Shown here piece after piece: positions 39,481 to 47,962 of a DNA stretch of 64,000 nucleotides. The notes under the pieces were generated by a model. That model had not been told where the DNA came from and made no database searches. It worked only from the letters and a program-made list of their open reading frames with translations. Made by a program: the position numbers and the translations under genes. Source of the DNA: Acidimicrobiaceae bacterium (lineage in GTDB: Bacteria > Actinomycetota > Acidimicrobiia > Acidimicrobiales > Ilumatobacteraceae); NCBI GenBank assembly GCA_003569125.1, contig BGOG01000004.1:29608-93607 (forward strand). Reading direction: 5' to 3'. Position 1 is the stretch's first letter. Each line of letters starts with the position of its first letter.

Positions 39481-40335
39481 TTAAACGGCCTTGCGAGTCA
39501 ATGAATCCAGGGATGAAATCAAATCTTGCGGATCCTCGATCCAATAATCGGCACCAAGTTTTTCGGCTTGACCTTGAGACTTAACACCTCGTCCACTGAC
39601 AAAATACTTCACTCCAGACTCACCGGCCGCACGCATCGATGCGATGCTCTTAGCCGATTCGGCCAAAGCATCAGACATCGTCACGACAATGCAAACTGCA
39701 ACGAGGTCATCGCTGTTTCGCACTGCACGCCCGAATTCGCTGGCTGGCAAATTTGCACCCAGATCGCTGATCCTCCAACCTTCGCAACGAATCAGATCTC
39801 CAACTATTGCAATTCCGAGCCCATGCAGATCGCCTTCTGGCGCGCCAATAATTATCGTGCCTCGATCCACCCCACGGCGCAAAAACCTTGGGGTAATTTG
39901 ACTGATCAAACGAAAAACTATTCTGCTCGCACGGTGCTCAACGAAAATTTCGATCTCACCGCTGTGCCATTTTTCGCCAATTCTTGAGACAGCCGGCATC
40001 AAGATATTAAGGTAAATTGACCGAATATCGTTGCCGCTACGCATAGCCGCCTCAAGAACTGCCATACTGCCTTTTTCGTCTCCGTCGATTAGTCGAGCCT
40101 CAAAACGGTCAACCCAATCTGCCGCATTACGCCCACCATGTCGCGCTTTGCTCGCATTTTTATTGCTTGATTTCTTGGTGGATTGAAACTCTTTTAAATC
40201 AGCCCGACTAATTTGCCACGAGCGGTTGACACGAGCCGCTGGCAACATCCCCTCACGAACATAGCGATACACGGTCATGTAATGAACGTCAAGAGTCTCA
40301 GCGACCTCTTGAAGAGTTAACATTGTTACGGACAC
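39481..40335 (-). CDS. B12-binding (CarH/LitR-like) transcriptional regulator
   Basis: 284 residues. N-terminal excisionase-type helix-turn-helix, LTLQEVAETLDVHYMTVYRY with SWQISRADLKEF, then a linker rich in K, S and N, a B12-binding four-helix domain and a Rossmann-like B12 domain. W123 followed by nine residues and E133-H134 (WHSGEIEIFVEH) is the Wx9EH motif of the adenosylcobalamin photoreceptor CarH. DLHGLG at 169-174 gives the lower-ligand His in DxHxxG. In known CarH proteins, light breaks the Co-C bond and releases DNA. Whether this protein is light sensitive is inferred. It lies downstream of the NifU-N-like gene and beside imuA'. Start GTG 40335 or ATG 40323. Confidence 0.85.
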   Translation of the reverse strand: MSVTMLTLQEVAETLDVHYMTVYRYVREGMLPAARVNRSWQISRADLKEFQSTKKSSNKNASKARHGGRNAADWVDRFEARLIDGDEKGSMAVLEAAMRSGNDIRSIYLNILMPAVSRIGEKWHSGEIEIFVEHRASRIVFRLISQITPRFLRRGVDRGTIIIGAPEGDLHGLGIAIVGDLIRCEGWRISDLGANLPASEFGRAVRNSDDLVAVCIVVTMSDALAESAKSIASMRAAGESGVKYFVSGRGVKSQGQAEKLGADYWIEDPQDLISSLDSLTRKAV

Positions 40336-40423
40336 TTCCGCTGATACTACTAAATAACCGAAAATATTGCTATATAACCAGAGCCTTGTTATGAAGGGCT
40401 AGTTAGATGTTTAGTTAACTAGC

Positions 40424-40499
40424 GCCTTACTGCGTGCGGCTAGTTTGCTTGAGCCTTACTGCGTGCGGCTAGTTCGCTTGAGCCTTACTGCGTGCGGCT
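40424..40499. repeat. Three 29-bp-period copies at the 3' end of the NifU-N-like gene
   Basis: Core gccttactgcgtgcggct occurs at 40424-40441, 40453-40470 and 40482-40499 (period 29). The last lies inside the gene, in the codons before its stop at 40469-40471; the others are downstream copies. A fragment of the same unit also appears at the outer edge (ggctagttagatgtttagtt at 40398 onward), mixed with CTAG sequences. Confidence 0.9.
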
Positions 40500-40942
40500 C
40501 TGCTCCGGGCCAGTAAATGTGGGGGGATCAACTTTTCGGCGGCACTGAGCTCTGGCGCCGAACCGCTATCGCTTGAAGCTTCAACAACCGCGGGCGCCAC
40601 TTTAGCCATCAACTCTTCAACGCTGGGCGGCTTCATGCCCGGCTTCCAATATTGATGTAAATCAATGACAATCTGGGCTAGATCACCATTGCGCGAACCA
40701 GGTGCAAGATCAACCGTCACGATATTTGCAAATAAATGCACGCCAGTCACGACGCCACTTGTAAATAGCCTTCTGGCCAATTCTGCTGCCGGACGCGGAC
40801 CAATCGCCTGCGCCGCACTCGTGAATCTCTCATGACCTTGTCCAGTCAACGTTCGATTTAACTCGAACCGAATTCGACCCGCCACCCCGGCTGCGGTTTG
40901 TTTGACATCTACTGGTTGACCCACCCGAGGCAGGCTAGTCAA
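40469..40942 (-). CDS. NifU N-terminal-domain-like protein
   Basis: 157 residues. The stretch AGRIRFELNRTLTGQGHERF, IGPRPAAELARRLFTSGVV and GVHLFANIVTVDL resembles the Nfu_N domain (ALAxxLFxxxGVxxV), found in Fe-S scaffold proteins; the C-terminus here is low-complexity and basic (LARSRAARSKAQAN). The Fe-S-binding CxxC domain is absent. Function uncertain. The start is a TTG codon with no obvious ribosome site. It is transcribed divergently from the acyl-CoA dehydrogenase gene. Confidence 0.6.
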   Translation of the reverse strand: MTSLPRVGQPVDVKQTAAGVAGRIRFELNRTLTGQGHERFTSAAQAIGPRPAAELARRLFTSGVVTGVHLFANIVTVDLAPGSRNGDLAQIVIDLHQYWKPGMKPPSVEELMAKVAPAVVEASSDSGSAPELSAAEKLIPPHLLARSRAARSKAQAN

Positions 40943-41020
40943 AACTCACGCATCTCGCACGCTTTTAGCAATTTTTTACGCTTATGCATCTTTCACATAG
41001 CGCAACTACGGTTGTACTTC

Positions 41021-42327
41021 ATGACTACAACTACGAACCCGTCAGCCAGCCAGCCAGCGAGCCAGTCAGCTGTGCAATCTATTGAGAGCAGTTCTCGGCC
41101 GATGCGCATAAATTTTTGACGGCCAATGCCGAACCGCGTGAGTCGCAAAAAGCTTTCGTCTGGGGAGAAGGCTCAGACAACGTTTCGATGTTCGAAGAGC
41201 GCAGCAAACAATCCGAAGATGAGATGGTTGCGCGCGCCAAGAAATGGCGTCAACAAAAGTTTGATGCAGGTTTCGGGTGGATAACCGGGCCAACCCAATA
41301 TGGCGGTGCCGGCCTGACCAATGAATTTGAAAAGGCATACAACAAAGTCGAATCGCAATACAAGGTTCCGAATCAATCAATATTTCAAATCGGATTAGGT
41401 ATGGTTGCGCCAACGATTCTCGCGCACGCCAGCGACGAGGCGCGCGAAAAGTTTCTGCGGGCAATGTGGCGCGCCGACATCGTGGCGTGTCAGTTGTTTT
41501 CAGAGCCTGGCGCCGGCAGCGATCTGGCTTCATTGCAAACAAAAGCCGAACGCGATGGTGACGAATGGGTCATAACCGGTCAGAAAGTTTGGACATCAGG
41601 CGCGCAATACAGCGACATCGGCGAAATAATTTGTCGCACCGACCCAGGTTTGCCAAAACATAAAGGTCTGACTGGTTTTATCATCGATATGCACGCGCCT
41701 GGCGTCGAGATTCGTCCGCTAAGACAGATGACGGGTGGCGCAAGTTTCAACGAAGTGTTCTATAACGAAGTTCGCGTGCCCGATAGTTATCGCCTCGGCG
41801 AGGTTAACAACGGCTGGGGTGTGGCGTTGACGACATTGATGAACGAGCGTGCGTCGATTGGCACTTCAAGTGGCGGTGACGTTTCTGCGTTTACGCGAAT
41901 TCAAGCGATGGTGCAGCATTTTGGCTTGACTGATGACCCGATTGTGCGTGAAAAGATGGCGGATCTTTTTATTCGCACCAAAGTTGCGGGCTACAACAAC
42001 CAACGAGCGATGGATAAAATTCGTGCTGGTCAAACACCTGGCCCAGAAATGTCGATCGCCAAGATGGCATTGGTCGAAAATCAAAAGCGGATGAATGATT
42101 TCTTGTGTCTTGTCTTGGGCAGCAAATTGCAAGCCGACACTGGCGAGTGGGGCACCTACTCGTGGAGTCAGTTCTTGCTGGGTGCTCCTGGCATGCGAAT
42201 TGCAGGCGGATCAGATGAAGTAATGCGCAACATTGTCGGCGAGCGCGTACTTGGTTTGCCAAAAGACACGGGCATCGACTCAAAATCTGCATTCCGTGAC
42301 ATTAAAGTCGGCACGCAAACTAATTAA
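41021..42327 (+). CDS. Acyl-CoA dehydrogenase, single-base indel near the start
   Basis: About 435 residues. The N-terminal MTTTTNPSASQPASQSA from ATG 41021 breaks near 41084; one missing base gives QFSADAHKFLTANAEPRESQ and joins the long frame that starts at 41116. Seen: SMFEERSKQSEDEMVARAKK, ACQLFSEPGAGSDLASLQTK with the FAD/substrate loop of the family, KVWTSGAQYSDIGEIICRTD, the C-terminal PGMRIAGGSDEVMRNIVGER. Oxidises acyl-CoA thioesters to enoyl-CoA, electrons to ETF. The specific acyl chain is not clear. The N-terminal linker is rich in serine, proline and glutamine, partly from an agcc repeat. Confidence 0.88.
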
Positions 42328-42336
42328 TAAACGAGC

Positions 42337-42365
42337 TAGTTAGCTAGCCAACTAGCCAACTAGCC
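42337..42365. repeat. Short tandem array of the rnhB 3' end
   Basis: Unit tagccaac (8 bases) in three copies (ctagccaac, tagccaac, tagccaag), with additional ctagttagctag at the outer side. The copy nearest rnhB encodes the end of rnhB (Leu-Val-Gly, TAG). Stop codons occur on both strands. Confidence 0.75.
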
Positions 42366-43035
42366 AAGGCACATAGTTGGGCATGAACGCCCATGATGTG
42401 CGATGAATCGCCGATGGACCATAACCCTGTAGTGCCGTGCGATGCTTCGGGCACGGATAACCCTTGTTGGTCTCAAAATGCCATTGCGGATAATCGTTGG
42501 CGAATTCGCGCATCATTCGGTCTCGTGTAACTTTTGCCAACACCGAGGCTGCAGAAACAGAAACACAACTGACATCGGCTTTAACTTCGAGCAAAACTTT
42601 GCGCGCGTGCGGCGAAACAAAATCCCAGCGGCCGTCAACTATTGCTACGTCAATTGCTTCATCAACGTTTAATCCCAGCGCAGCAAACCCGCGTGTGGTC
42701 GCCAAGCGTTGCGCTTCAACCATGCCCAACTCGTCGCACTCACGGGCCGTTGCCAAACCCGTTGACCATCTAAAACATTTCTCTGCAACTTCGTCGAACA
42801 TCGCCTCGCGCTTGGCTTCTAAAAGTTGTTTCGAATCGCGCACGCCACCAAGCGCAACTGCCGGCTGATCACCAAAAATCACTTCGTCACTCAGCATTGC
42901 GATACCAATCACGAGTGGCCCGGCCCAACTGCCCTTGCCAACTTCGTCAATGCCAACAATTGTCTTTGCGCCGCGCTCAAACAGTGCACGCTCACGTGAT
43001 GCATCTGGCCACGGCTTGATTTTTCTCATTTTCAA
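42352..43035 (-). CDS. rnhB: Ribonuclease HII
   Basis: Removes RNA paired with DNA and single misincorporated ribonucleotides. 227 residues. IVGIDEVGKGSWAGPLVIG with the DE metal ligands, VRDSKQLLEAKR, VDGRWDF and ADVSCVSVSAASVLAKVTRD, then HFETNKGYPCPKHRTALQGY and the end. Length is family-normal. It is the last gene of the operon gpsA-hypothetical-selD-rnhB. The end of the gene is repeated downstream. Start at TTG 43035 or ATG 43029. Confidence 0.95.
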   Translation of the reverse strand: MKMRKIKPWPDASRERALFERGAKTIVGIDEVGKGSWAGPLVIGIAMLSDEVIFGDQPAVALGGVRDSKQLLEAKREAMFDEVAEKCFRWSTGLATARECDELGMVEAQRLATTRGFAALGLNVDEAIDVAIVDGRWDFVSPHARKVLLEVKADVSCVSVSAASVLAKVTRDRMMREFANDYPQWHFETNKGYPCPKHRTALQGYGPSAIHRTSWAFMPNYVPWLVG

Positions 43036-43044
43036 CTATTCACA

Positions 43045-44091
43045 TCAACGAAGATGCACGCTGGCCGGCGCTGAACTGAACTCACCGACCTTAAACCACA
43101 TTTCGTCTTGCAAAAGTTTTTCTGCCGCCTCGGGCGTTACCGCGGCCAACAATCCACCACTAGTTTGCGGATCCATACAAAGCGCGACAGACGAATCATC
43201 GGTCGTCGTGGCATCAAAACTGAAATGCTCGGCAACATACGCGCGATTACGCGGGTCGCCACCCGTGCGCACACCAGCCGAAGCCGCCTCGCGAGCACCC
43301 GCATATGCACGCAACCACGACGCACGCAAAACCAACTGCACTCCCGAGCGTTGCGCCATTTCCCATCCGTGACCTGCGAGTCCGTATCCAGTTACATCCG
43401 TGACGCCATGCACGGCTTCCCCGAGTTGTTGCAATTGCTCAGACGCAACACGGTTCAGCTTGCGCATGCCGACGATCGCCATAAGTTTTTCTTCGTCGGT
43501 GCCGGCCGCAAGTGTCAAACCAGTGCCGAGTGGTTTAGAAAGCAACGCAACATCGCCAGCCTTGGCTCCGGCTTTACGAAATATTTTTTTGGGATCGACG
43601 ACTCCCTGCACCGCAAGCCCGAAGATCGGCTCGGGGTTGCGAATTGTGTGACCACCAGCAACAGAGCCGCCGGCAAGCGCCACCACTCTGGCAGCGGCGG
43701 CAAAAATCGTCGAGATCGCCTCACGCGGAAAATGTTCTGGAAACGCGGCGATGTTCACAGCCATCACAACTCGACCGCCCATTGCGAAAACATCGCTACA
43801 TGCGTTGGCCGCCGAGATCGCACCGAAATCATCAGGGTCGTCAACTAGTGGTGGGAAAAAATCAGTCGTGCTGACCAGAGCAACATCGTCGCTGACCTGA
43901 TAAACGGCGGCATCATCAAACGGAGCAAGACCAACTAATAACGCCGGATCAATTGTCGACTGCGCACCGTTGGCAAGTTCGGTTACTAGATCTGTCAATA
44001 ACGAGGCGCCCCATTTGGCCGCACACCCGCCACACGATGTCCACTCGGTCAACTTGAGCGGCAAAGAAAACTGTGTATCAGCAGAGTCCAT
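43045..44091 (-). CDS. selD: Selenide, water dikinase
   Basis: Makes selenophosphate from selenide and ATP for selenocysteine and selenouridine synthesis. 348 residues. Seen: TSCGGCAAKWGASLLTDL (position equivalent to the catalytic Sec/Cys is Cys), VSTTDFFPPLVDDPDDFGAI with ATP-binding aspartates, SVAGGHTIRNPEPIFGLAVQ, LSKPLGTGLTLAAG and MDPQTSGGLLAAV. All are typical SelD sites. No selA, selB or tRNA-Sec lies in the window, so use for selenocysteine or selenouridine is not resolved. Tight operon: upstream gene stop is 9 bases from its start. Confidence 0.94.
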   Translation of the reverse strand: MDSADTQFSLPLKLTEWTSCGGCAAKWGASLLTDLVTELANGAQSTIDPALLVGLAPFDDAAVYQVSDDVALVSTTDFFPPLVDDPDDFGAISAANACSDVFAMGGRVVMAVNIAAFPEHFPREAISTIFAAAARVVALAGGSVAGGHTIRNPEPIFGLAVQGVVDPKKIFRKAGAKAGDVALLSKPLGTGLTLAAGTDEEKLMAIVGMRKLNRVASEQLQQLGEAVHGVTDVTGYGLAGHGWEMAQRSGVQLVLRASWLRAYAGAREAASAGVRTGGDPRNRAYVAEHFSFDATTTDDSSVALCMDPQTSGGLLAAVTPEAAEKLLQDEMWFKVGEFSSAPASVHLR

Positions 44092-44100
44092 ATCGTCAGC

Positions 44101-45322
44101 CTATTTCACGACGACATTTGCGAATCCACTGAGCAAAGTTTCACCACGAATATCGGTGCTCGAAAAAGATTCGTCGACTGCGCTTGCCGCGACTCGAACA
44201 CCAGTTGGCCCGTCTACATCCCACAACAGTGCAGGTCGCTCGCCATGCCAACGCACTGCATACGAGATCATGTGCTGTGGTGTCGCCAATAGTTTGTGGC
44301 ATTCAAAGTTGACCCCAAGCCAAGATTTATCGATTCCGCGTGGACAAATATCAATCGTTCCATCGCGGCGATGCGCTACTAGTTGCGACTCGATCCACGC
44401 TGGGCAACGCGAACTTGATTTTGTCAGACGCACTCATTTCGCGTGAAACACCCGTGTCGGCCAGCCTTGACCAAACTCGTGCGACGTCGTCTCGCCCACG
44501 GCTCTCGCCGGCGCGGTCGAGAACCATGCCTGCGGCCAAGATTGCTCGATCTTCATCCCATTGCACTATTTTATTTTGAGCACAACGCTTGATGATTTTT
44601 TCGGCTGCGACGGCGACATCGCTCGACCATTGTGCGGCCTTGTCGCCCATTCGCACTCGCTCTGCGATGTCTAAAACGAATTCAACTTCATCAGTTTGAC
44701 GATCAAATATTTGTGGCTCGCCGAGCAAAATCTCACAACGCTTTTGCGTCAGTAACGTCGACCACGAAAGTTCGGGCAGATCAACTCGACTAGTTGTTTG
44801 CAACGCCGCAAGCCATCCACGCTCGACTTGCTCATAACTCGGCAAACCCTCAAGCTCACTGGCCTTGAGCTGTCCCGAATTTTTATTAGCAGCACCGACC
44901 CGAAATGCCGCGCGCATCGTGGCGTGATGCCCCACCGGAAACACGACACTGTCACCCGGCAAATCAATGCCCTGCACGCCAGTCGGGCTCGGTGCGCGCA
45001 TCGTCGAGATATCCGCACGATCAAACGCCACGGCAAACGGCAGCGACGAGTCGTTATAGATTTCAACGACCACGACGCCACCAAAATTGGCAACACCGTA
45101 AACGCGCTGTACTGCGTCACCACCAGGTACCTTGAGCCGAGTTTCAATCACCGGCACTCCAGAAACTTGTCGCTGACGAATAGTTGTTTCGCGTGCCGGC
45201 TCGTACCACCGATCGTCTGCGGCGACAAACCATCGCAAACGAATTTCTCCATCAATCAGCACATCACCCCACGGCGTGAGTTCACATTGCCATTGCGCAC
45301 CACGCACACCGACGGCGAGCAT
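44101..45322 (-). CDS. Hypothetical protein between gpsA and selD, frameshifted
   Basis: Two frames (45322-44351 and 44433-44101) join to 406 residues. MLAVGVRGAQWQCELTPWGD, GDSVVFPVGHHATMRAAFRV, then a segment ERVRMGDKAAQWSSDVAVAA and, after the break, WIESQLVAHRRDGTIDICPR and GETLLSGFANVVVK. An extra G in the G3 run at 44402-44404 (plus strand) explains the break: LPA replaces LPS. No family recognised; no membrane segment and no catalytic motif. Its ATG overlaps the gpsA TAA by one base. Genomic position in a tightly packed operon suggests a conserved protein. Confidence 0.65.
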
Positions 45323-46317
45323 TAATCCAACTCTGCTTTGCTGGCGCGAGACATCAGTTGCACCATCGCATCACTTGCGCTTATCGTGCCTTCGCATACC
45401 GCGGCAACTTGCTGAGTGATCGGCATATCAACTTTGCATCGCTGGGCCAATTGCAATACCGACAACGATGACTTCACGCCTTCGGCAACCATCTTCATCG
45501 ACCCCGTAATCGAATCAATCGATTCACCTTTGCCAAGTCGCACACCCACTGCAGTGTTGCGGCTTTGTGCCGAGGCACAAGTTGCGACAACATCGCCGAT
45601 GCCAGCCAGACCGGTAAAAGTGCTTGGATTCGCACCGAGCGCGACACCAAGTCGCGACATCTCAGCGAGCCCACGCGTGATCAACGTCGCTTTTGAATTA
45701 TCCCCGAAGCCCATTCCTTCGACGATGCCTGAAGCGATTGCAATCACGTTTTTAACCACGCCACCAATTTCGCAGCCCAGAACATCAGGGTTCGTATACA
45801 CACGCAAAGTTGGGCGAGTCAGCAGAACCTGAATTTGTTTTGCAACTTCGTCATCGGCGCAAGCAACGACGGTTGCAGCCGGTTGGCCGACCAAGATTTC
45901 GTGTGCCAAGTTCGGGCCGGTCAAAACCGCCACATCATGTCGCGGCAAAACCTCGACGATAACTTCACTCATTCGCTTCAAAGTCTCGCGCTCAAGACCT
46001 TTGGCCAAACTGACGATCGGCACTCGAGGCGAAACATACTTCGCGACTTCGACGAGCACCTCACGAAATCCGTTTGATGGCACCGCCATCATCACGATTG
46101 ACGCATCGCGCACAACATCTTGCAAGTTTGCCGAGCACGACAAACTTTCGGTCAGCGCTGATCCTCGTAGATAGTCGACATTTTCGTGCCGTGATGTAAT
46201 TTGTTTTGCGAGTTCAGCCCGCCTTGCCCACAGCATCGTCGGCTGATTTTGTGCGACGATGCTCGCCACCGTCGTGCCCCATGACCCGGCACCAACGACC
46301 GCAATATGACTTTTCAC
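45322..46317 (-). CDS. gpsA: Glycerol-3-phosphate dehydrogenase [NAD(P)+]
   Basis: Reduces dihydroxyacetone phosphate to glycerol-3-phosphate for phospholipid synthesis. 331 residues. NAD loop IAVVGAGSWGTTVASIVAQ (GxGxxG), MMAVPSNGFREVL, VSLAKGLERETLKRMSEV, GPNLAHEILVGQPAATVVA, EIGGVVKNVIAIASGIVEGM and AGIGDVVATCASAQSRNTAVG. The GTG start at 46317 has TACGCT 7 bases upstream. Divergent from cofC. Gene order gpsA-hypothetical-selD-rnhB. Confidence 0.96.
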   Translation of the reverse strand: MKSHIAVVGAGSWGTTVASIVAQNQPTMLWARRAELAKQITSRHENVDYLRGSALTESLSCSANLQDVVRDASIVMMAVPSNGFREVLVEVAKYVSPRVPIVSLAKGLERETLKRMSEVIVEVLPRHDVAVLTGPNLAHEILVGQPAATVVACADDEVAKQIQVLLTRPTLRVYTNPDVLGCEIGGVVKNVIAIASGIVEGMGFGDNSKATLITRGLAEMSRLGVALGANPSTFTGLAGIGDVVATCASAQSRNTAVGVRLGKGESIDSITGSMKMVAEGVKSSLSVLQLAQRCKVDMPITQQVAAVCEGTISASDAMVQLMSRASKAELD

Positions 46318-46324
46318 GAATCTC

Positions 46325-46330
46325 AGCGTA
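46325..46330 (-). promoter_or_regulatory. Predicted leaderless -10 hexamer of gpsA
   Basis: TACGCT on the minus strand, 7 bases before the GTG at 46317. Confidence 0.5.
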
Positions 46331-46376
46331 GGCGGGCACCAACTGTTAGTTTCTTCAACTTTGCGTGTTCAAACCG

Positions 46377-46382
46377 TAGGCT
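46377..46382 (+). promoter_or_regulatory. Predicted leaderless -10 hexamer of cofC
   Basis: TAGGCT, six bases before the GTG at 46389; supports this start over the ATG at 46413. Confidence 0.5.
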
Positions 46383-46388
46383 TCGCAG

Positions 46389-47012
46389 GTGGCTTCGCAG
46401 CAACCAGCCGACATGACCGAAGTATTGGCAATCGTCATTCCGATCAAAGCTTTCCACCAGGCCAAAGAACGGCTTTCGGATTTATTGACCCCCGCCGAGA
46501 GATTTAACCTCGCCAAATCATGTGCGCAGCGGGTGCTTCAAGCCTCGGCAGGCTACAAAATTTTTGTGGTTTGTGATGATGAACAGGTCGCCCAATGGGC
46601 ACGCTCGCAAAACGCCCGTATTGTCTGGCAAACGCAAGCCGGTCTGAACAATGCCGTTGAGGCTGGCGTCAAAGCGGCTCGGGCGCAAAACTTTGATCTG
46701 GCGATGATCGTTCATAGTGACCTGCCTTTGGCCACCGGGTTTTCTCAACTATTCGATGGTTGTGATCTGCAAACCTTGAACACCTCAATCACAGTCGTGC
46801 CAGATCGACACGAGGACGGAACAAATGTGATGATCGTGCCAACAGCAAGTGAGTTCGAATTCGCATACGGGCGAAATAGTTTTATCGAGCACCAACTGAT
46901 CGCCAAGAGATGCAATTTAACTGTCCGAATTATCCATGATCAAGATTTATCTGTCGACATCGACACCGCGCAAGATTTAGAACTCGCTCAAAAACTTCAA
47001 AAAAATAATTAA
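46389..47012 (+). CDS. cofC: 2-phospho-L-lactate (PEP) guanylyltransferase
   Basis: Activates 2-phospholactate or PEP with GTP in coenzyme F420 biosynthesis, feeding CofD. 207 residues. VIPIKAFHQAKERLSDLLTP is the CofC/MobA-like start, then KSCAQRVLQASAGYKIFVVC, MIVHSDLPLATGFSQLF with the metal Asp, VVPDRHEDGTNVMIVPTASE and the end SVDIDTAQDLELAQK. GTG 46389 is chosen because TAGGCT is 6 bases upstream. Far from cofD-cofE in this genome. Divergent from gpsA, convergent with the HU genes across a terminator array. Confidence 0.93.
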   Translation: MASQQPADMTEVLAIVIPIKAFHQAKERLSDLLTPAERFNLAKSCAQRVLQASAGYKIFVVCDDEQVAQWARSQNARIVWQTQAGLNNAVEAGVKAARAQNFDLAMIVHSDLPLATGFSQLFDGCDLQTLNTSITVVPDRHEDGTNVMIVPTASEFEFAYGRNSFIEHQLIAKRCNLTVRIIHDQDLSVDIDTAQDLELAQKLQKNN

Positions 47013-47016
47013 AAAA

Positions 47017-47097
47017 GAGGGGCCGAAGCCCCTCGTAAAATAGAAGAAGAGGGCCGAAGCCCCTCGTAAAATAGAAGAAGAGGGGCCGAAGCCCCTC
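47017..47097. terminator. Triplicated hairpin terminator between cofC and the HU operon
   Basis: Three copies of GAGGGGC-CGAA-GCCCCTC (stem-loop with CGAA tetraloop) at 47017-47034, 47049-47065 and 47080-47097, period about 31-32, spaced by an identical cgtaaaatagaagaa linker. The middle copy has lost one G. Flanked by A-rich sequence on the left. Between convergent genes, it can stop transcription from either side. Confidence 0.9.
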
Positions 47098-47142
47098 TTC
47101 TCACAGTATTCCGAACTGTATTGCTTAGATTGGCTTAAAGCC

Positions 47143-47226
47143 TTATTTCTTCTTGGCCTTACGCTTCTTCTTTGCAGGTGCCTTCTTTGCGGCTTTTTTA
47201 GCCTTCTTGCGCTTTTTTGCTGCCAT
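47143..47226 (-). CDS. Lysine-rich 27-residue peptide beside HU
   Basis: 27 residues, MAAKKRKKAKKAAKKAPAKK plus KRKAKKK: about 60 percent lysine or arginine, with PAKK units resembling the C-terminal tail of the mycobacterial HU (HupB/HLP). The ribosome site AAGGAG lies 7 bases upstream of ATG 47226. The frame is the same as HU, but three in-frame stops separate them. It may be a DNA-binding tail supplied as a separate peptide, or a relict of a fission of HupB. Confidence 0.75.
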   Translation of the reverse strand: MAAKKRKKAKKAAKKAPAKKKRKAKKK

Positions 47227-47259
47227 TTTATTTCTCCTTGTTGTTTGTTATTACTTGTA

Positions 47260-47541
47260 TTATCGGTTTGGATTAAGAGCAGCCTTGAGTGTTGAACTCG
47301 AGCTGAACTTCATCGCTGTTGATGCCTTCACCTGAACAGGAGCCCCAGTTTGAGGATTCCTGCCGATGCGGGCTTTTCTGCTTGAGGTGCTGAACGAGCC
47401 AAAACCCGGCCACGCAACCTTGTTGCCTTGCTTAGCGGATGAGACGACGAGGTCGAAGAATTCAGAAATAGTGCGTTCGGCATCTGCCTTTGACACTCCT
47501 GCTTTCTGTGACACTGCATCAATCAATTCTGCTTTAGTCAT
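47260..47541 (-). CDS. hup: HU-family DNA-binding protein
   Basis: 93 residues, the length of a bare HU: MTKAELIDAVSQKAGVSKAD, FDLVVSSAKQGNKVAWPGFG and SRKARIGRNPQTGAPVQVKA with the DNA-intercalating RNPQTG arm. Bends and compacts chromosomal DNA. The basic tail typical of actinobacterial HupB is missing, but the next small ORF encodes one. Expressed divergently from phoH. Confidence 0.95.
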   Translation of the reverse strand: MTKAELIDAVSQKAGVSKADAERTISEFFDLVVSSAKQGNKVAWPGFGSFSTSSRKARIGRNPQTGAPVQVKASTAMKFSSSSTLKAALNPNR

Positions 47542-47962
47542 TATCTAACCTGCTTTCTCAGTTCCGGATTACCGTTACAGATATATTTGAATGGATCTGG
47601 GTACAAATTGCAAGCATTGTCGCGATTTCGACTGACCGATGTGAGAGTAAAAATTATTTGAAGTTTTGAAAAGTTTGCCGACGATTTTTGCTCACGAGTG
47701 AAAATTTTTTAGATTATTTTTTCGTGAAGCATATTTTGTGTCCACAAATATGCGAAACGTCACCCTCATAAAACCCATACAGAATAAGGGAAATATGGCT
47801 TTTCGTTTTTCTCACCCGAGTTAAAAACAGTTTCATACAAAGTTGCACATGCCAAACACCCTCACAAAAAGTCGCGATTGCAAACCCACCCAAAACCGAA
47901 TCAATCGTCAAATTTTTGATCCTGAAAAAGAATTTTAAAAAAACTTTTAAAAAAACCGAAAA
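47542..47962. other. 421-bp AT-rich intergenic region between hup and phoH
   Basis: No gene supported. It holds the hup promoter side (a candidate TTGTAC about 15-17 bases from TATATC on the minus strand, weak) and several A- and T-tracts (for example ttttaaaaaaacttttaaaaaaa near 47930). A minus-strand frame of 104 codons (47714-48028) overlaps phoH and is not supported. The region is much more AT-rich than its neighbours. Confidence 0.6.

Noticed and set aside
4993..40499. Tandem arrays as CRISPR
   Set aside because: Units are contiguous with no unique spacers, have periods of 8-29 bases and are copies of gene ends.
43108..43848. 246-codon plus-strand frame opposite selD
   Set aside because: Antisense shadow of a well-supported selD; no domain and many rare residues.
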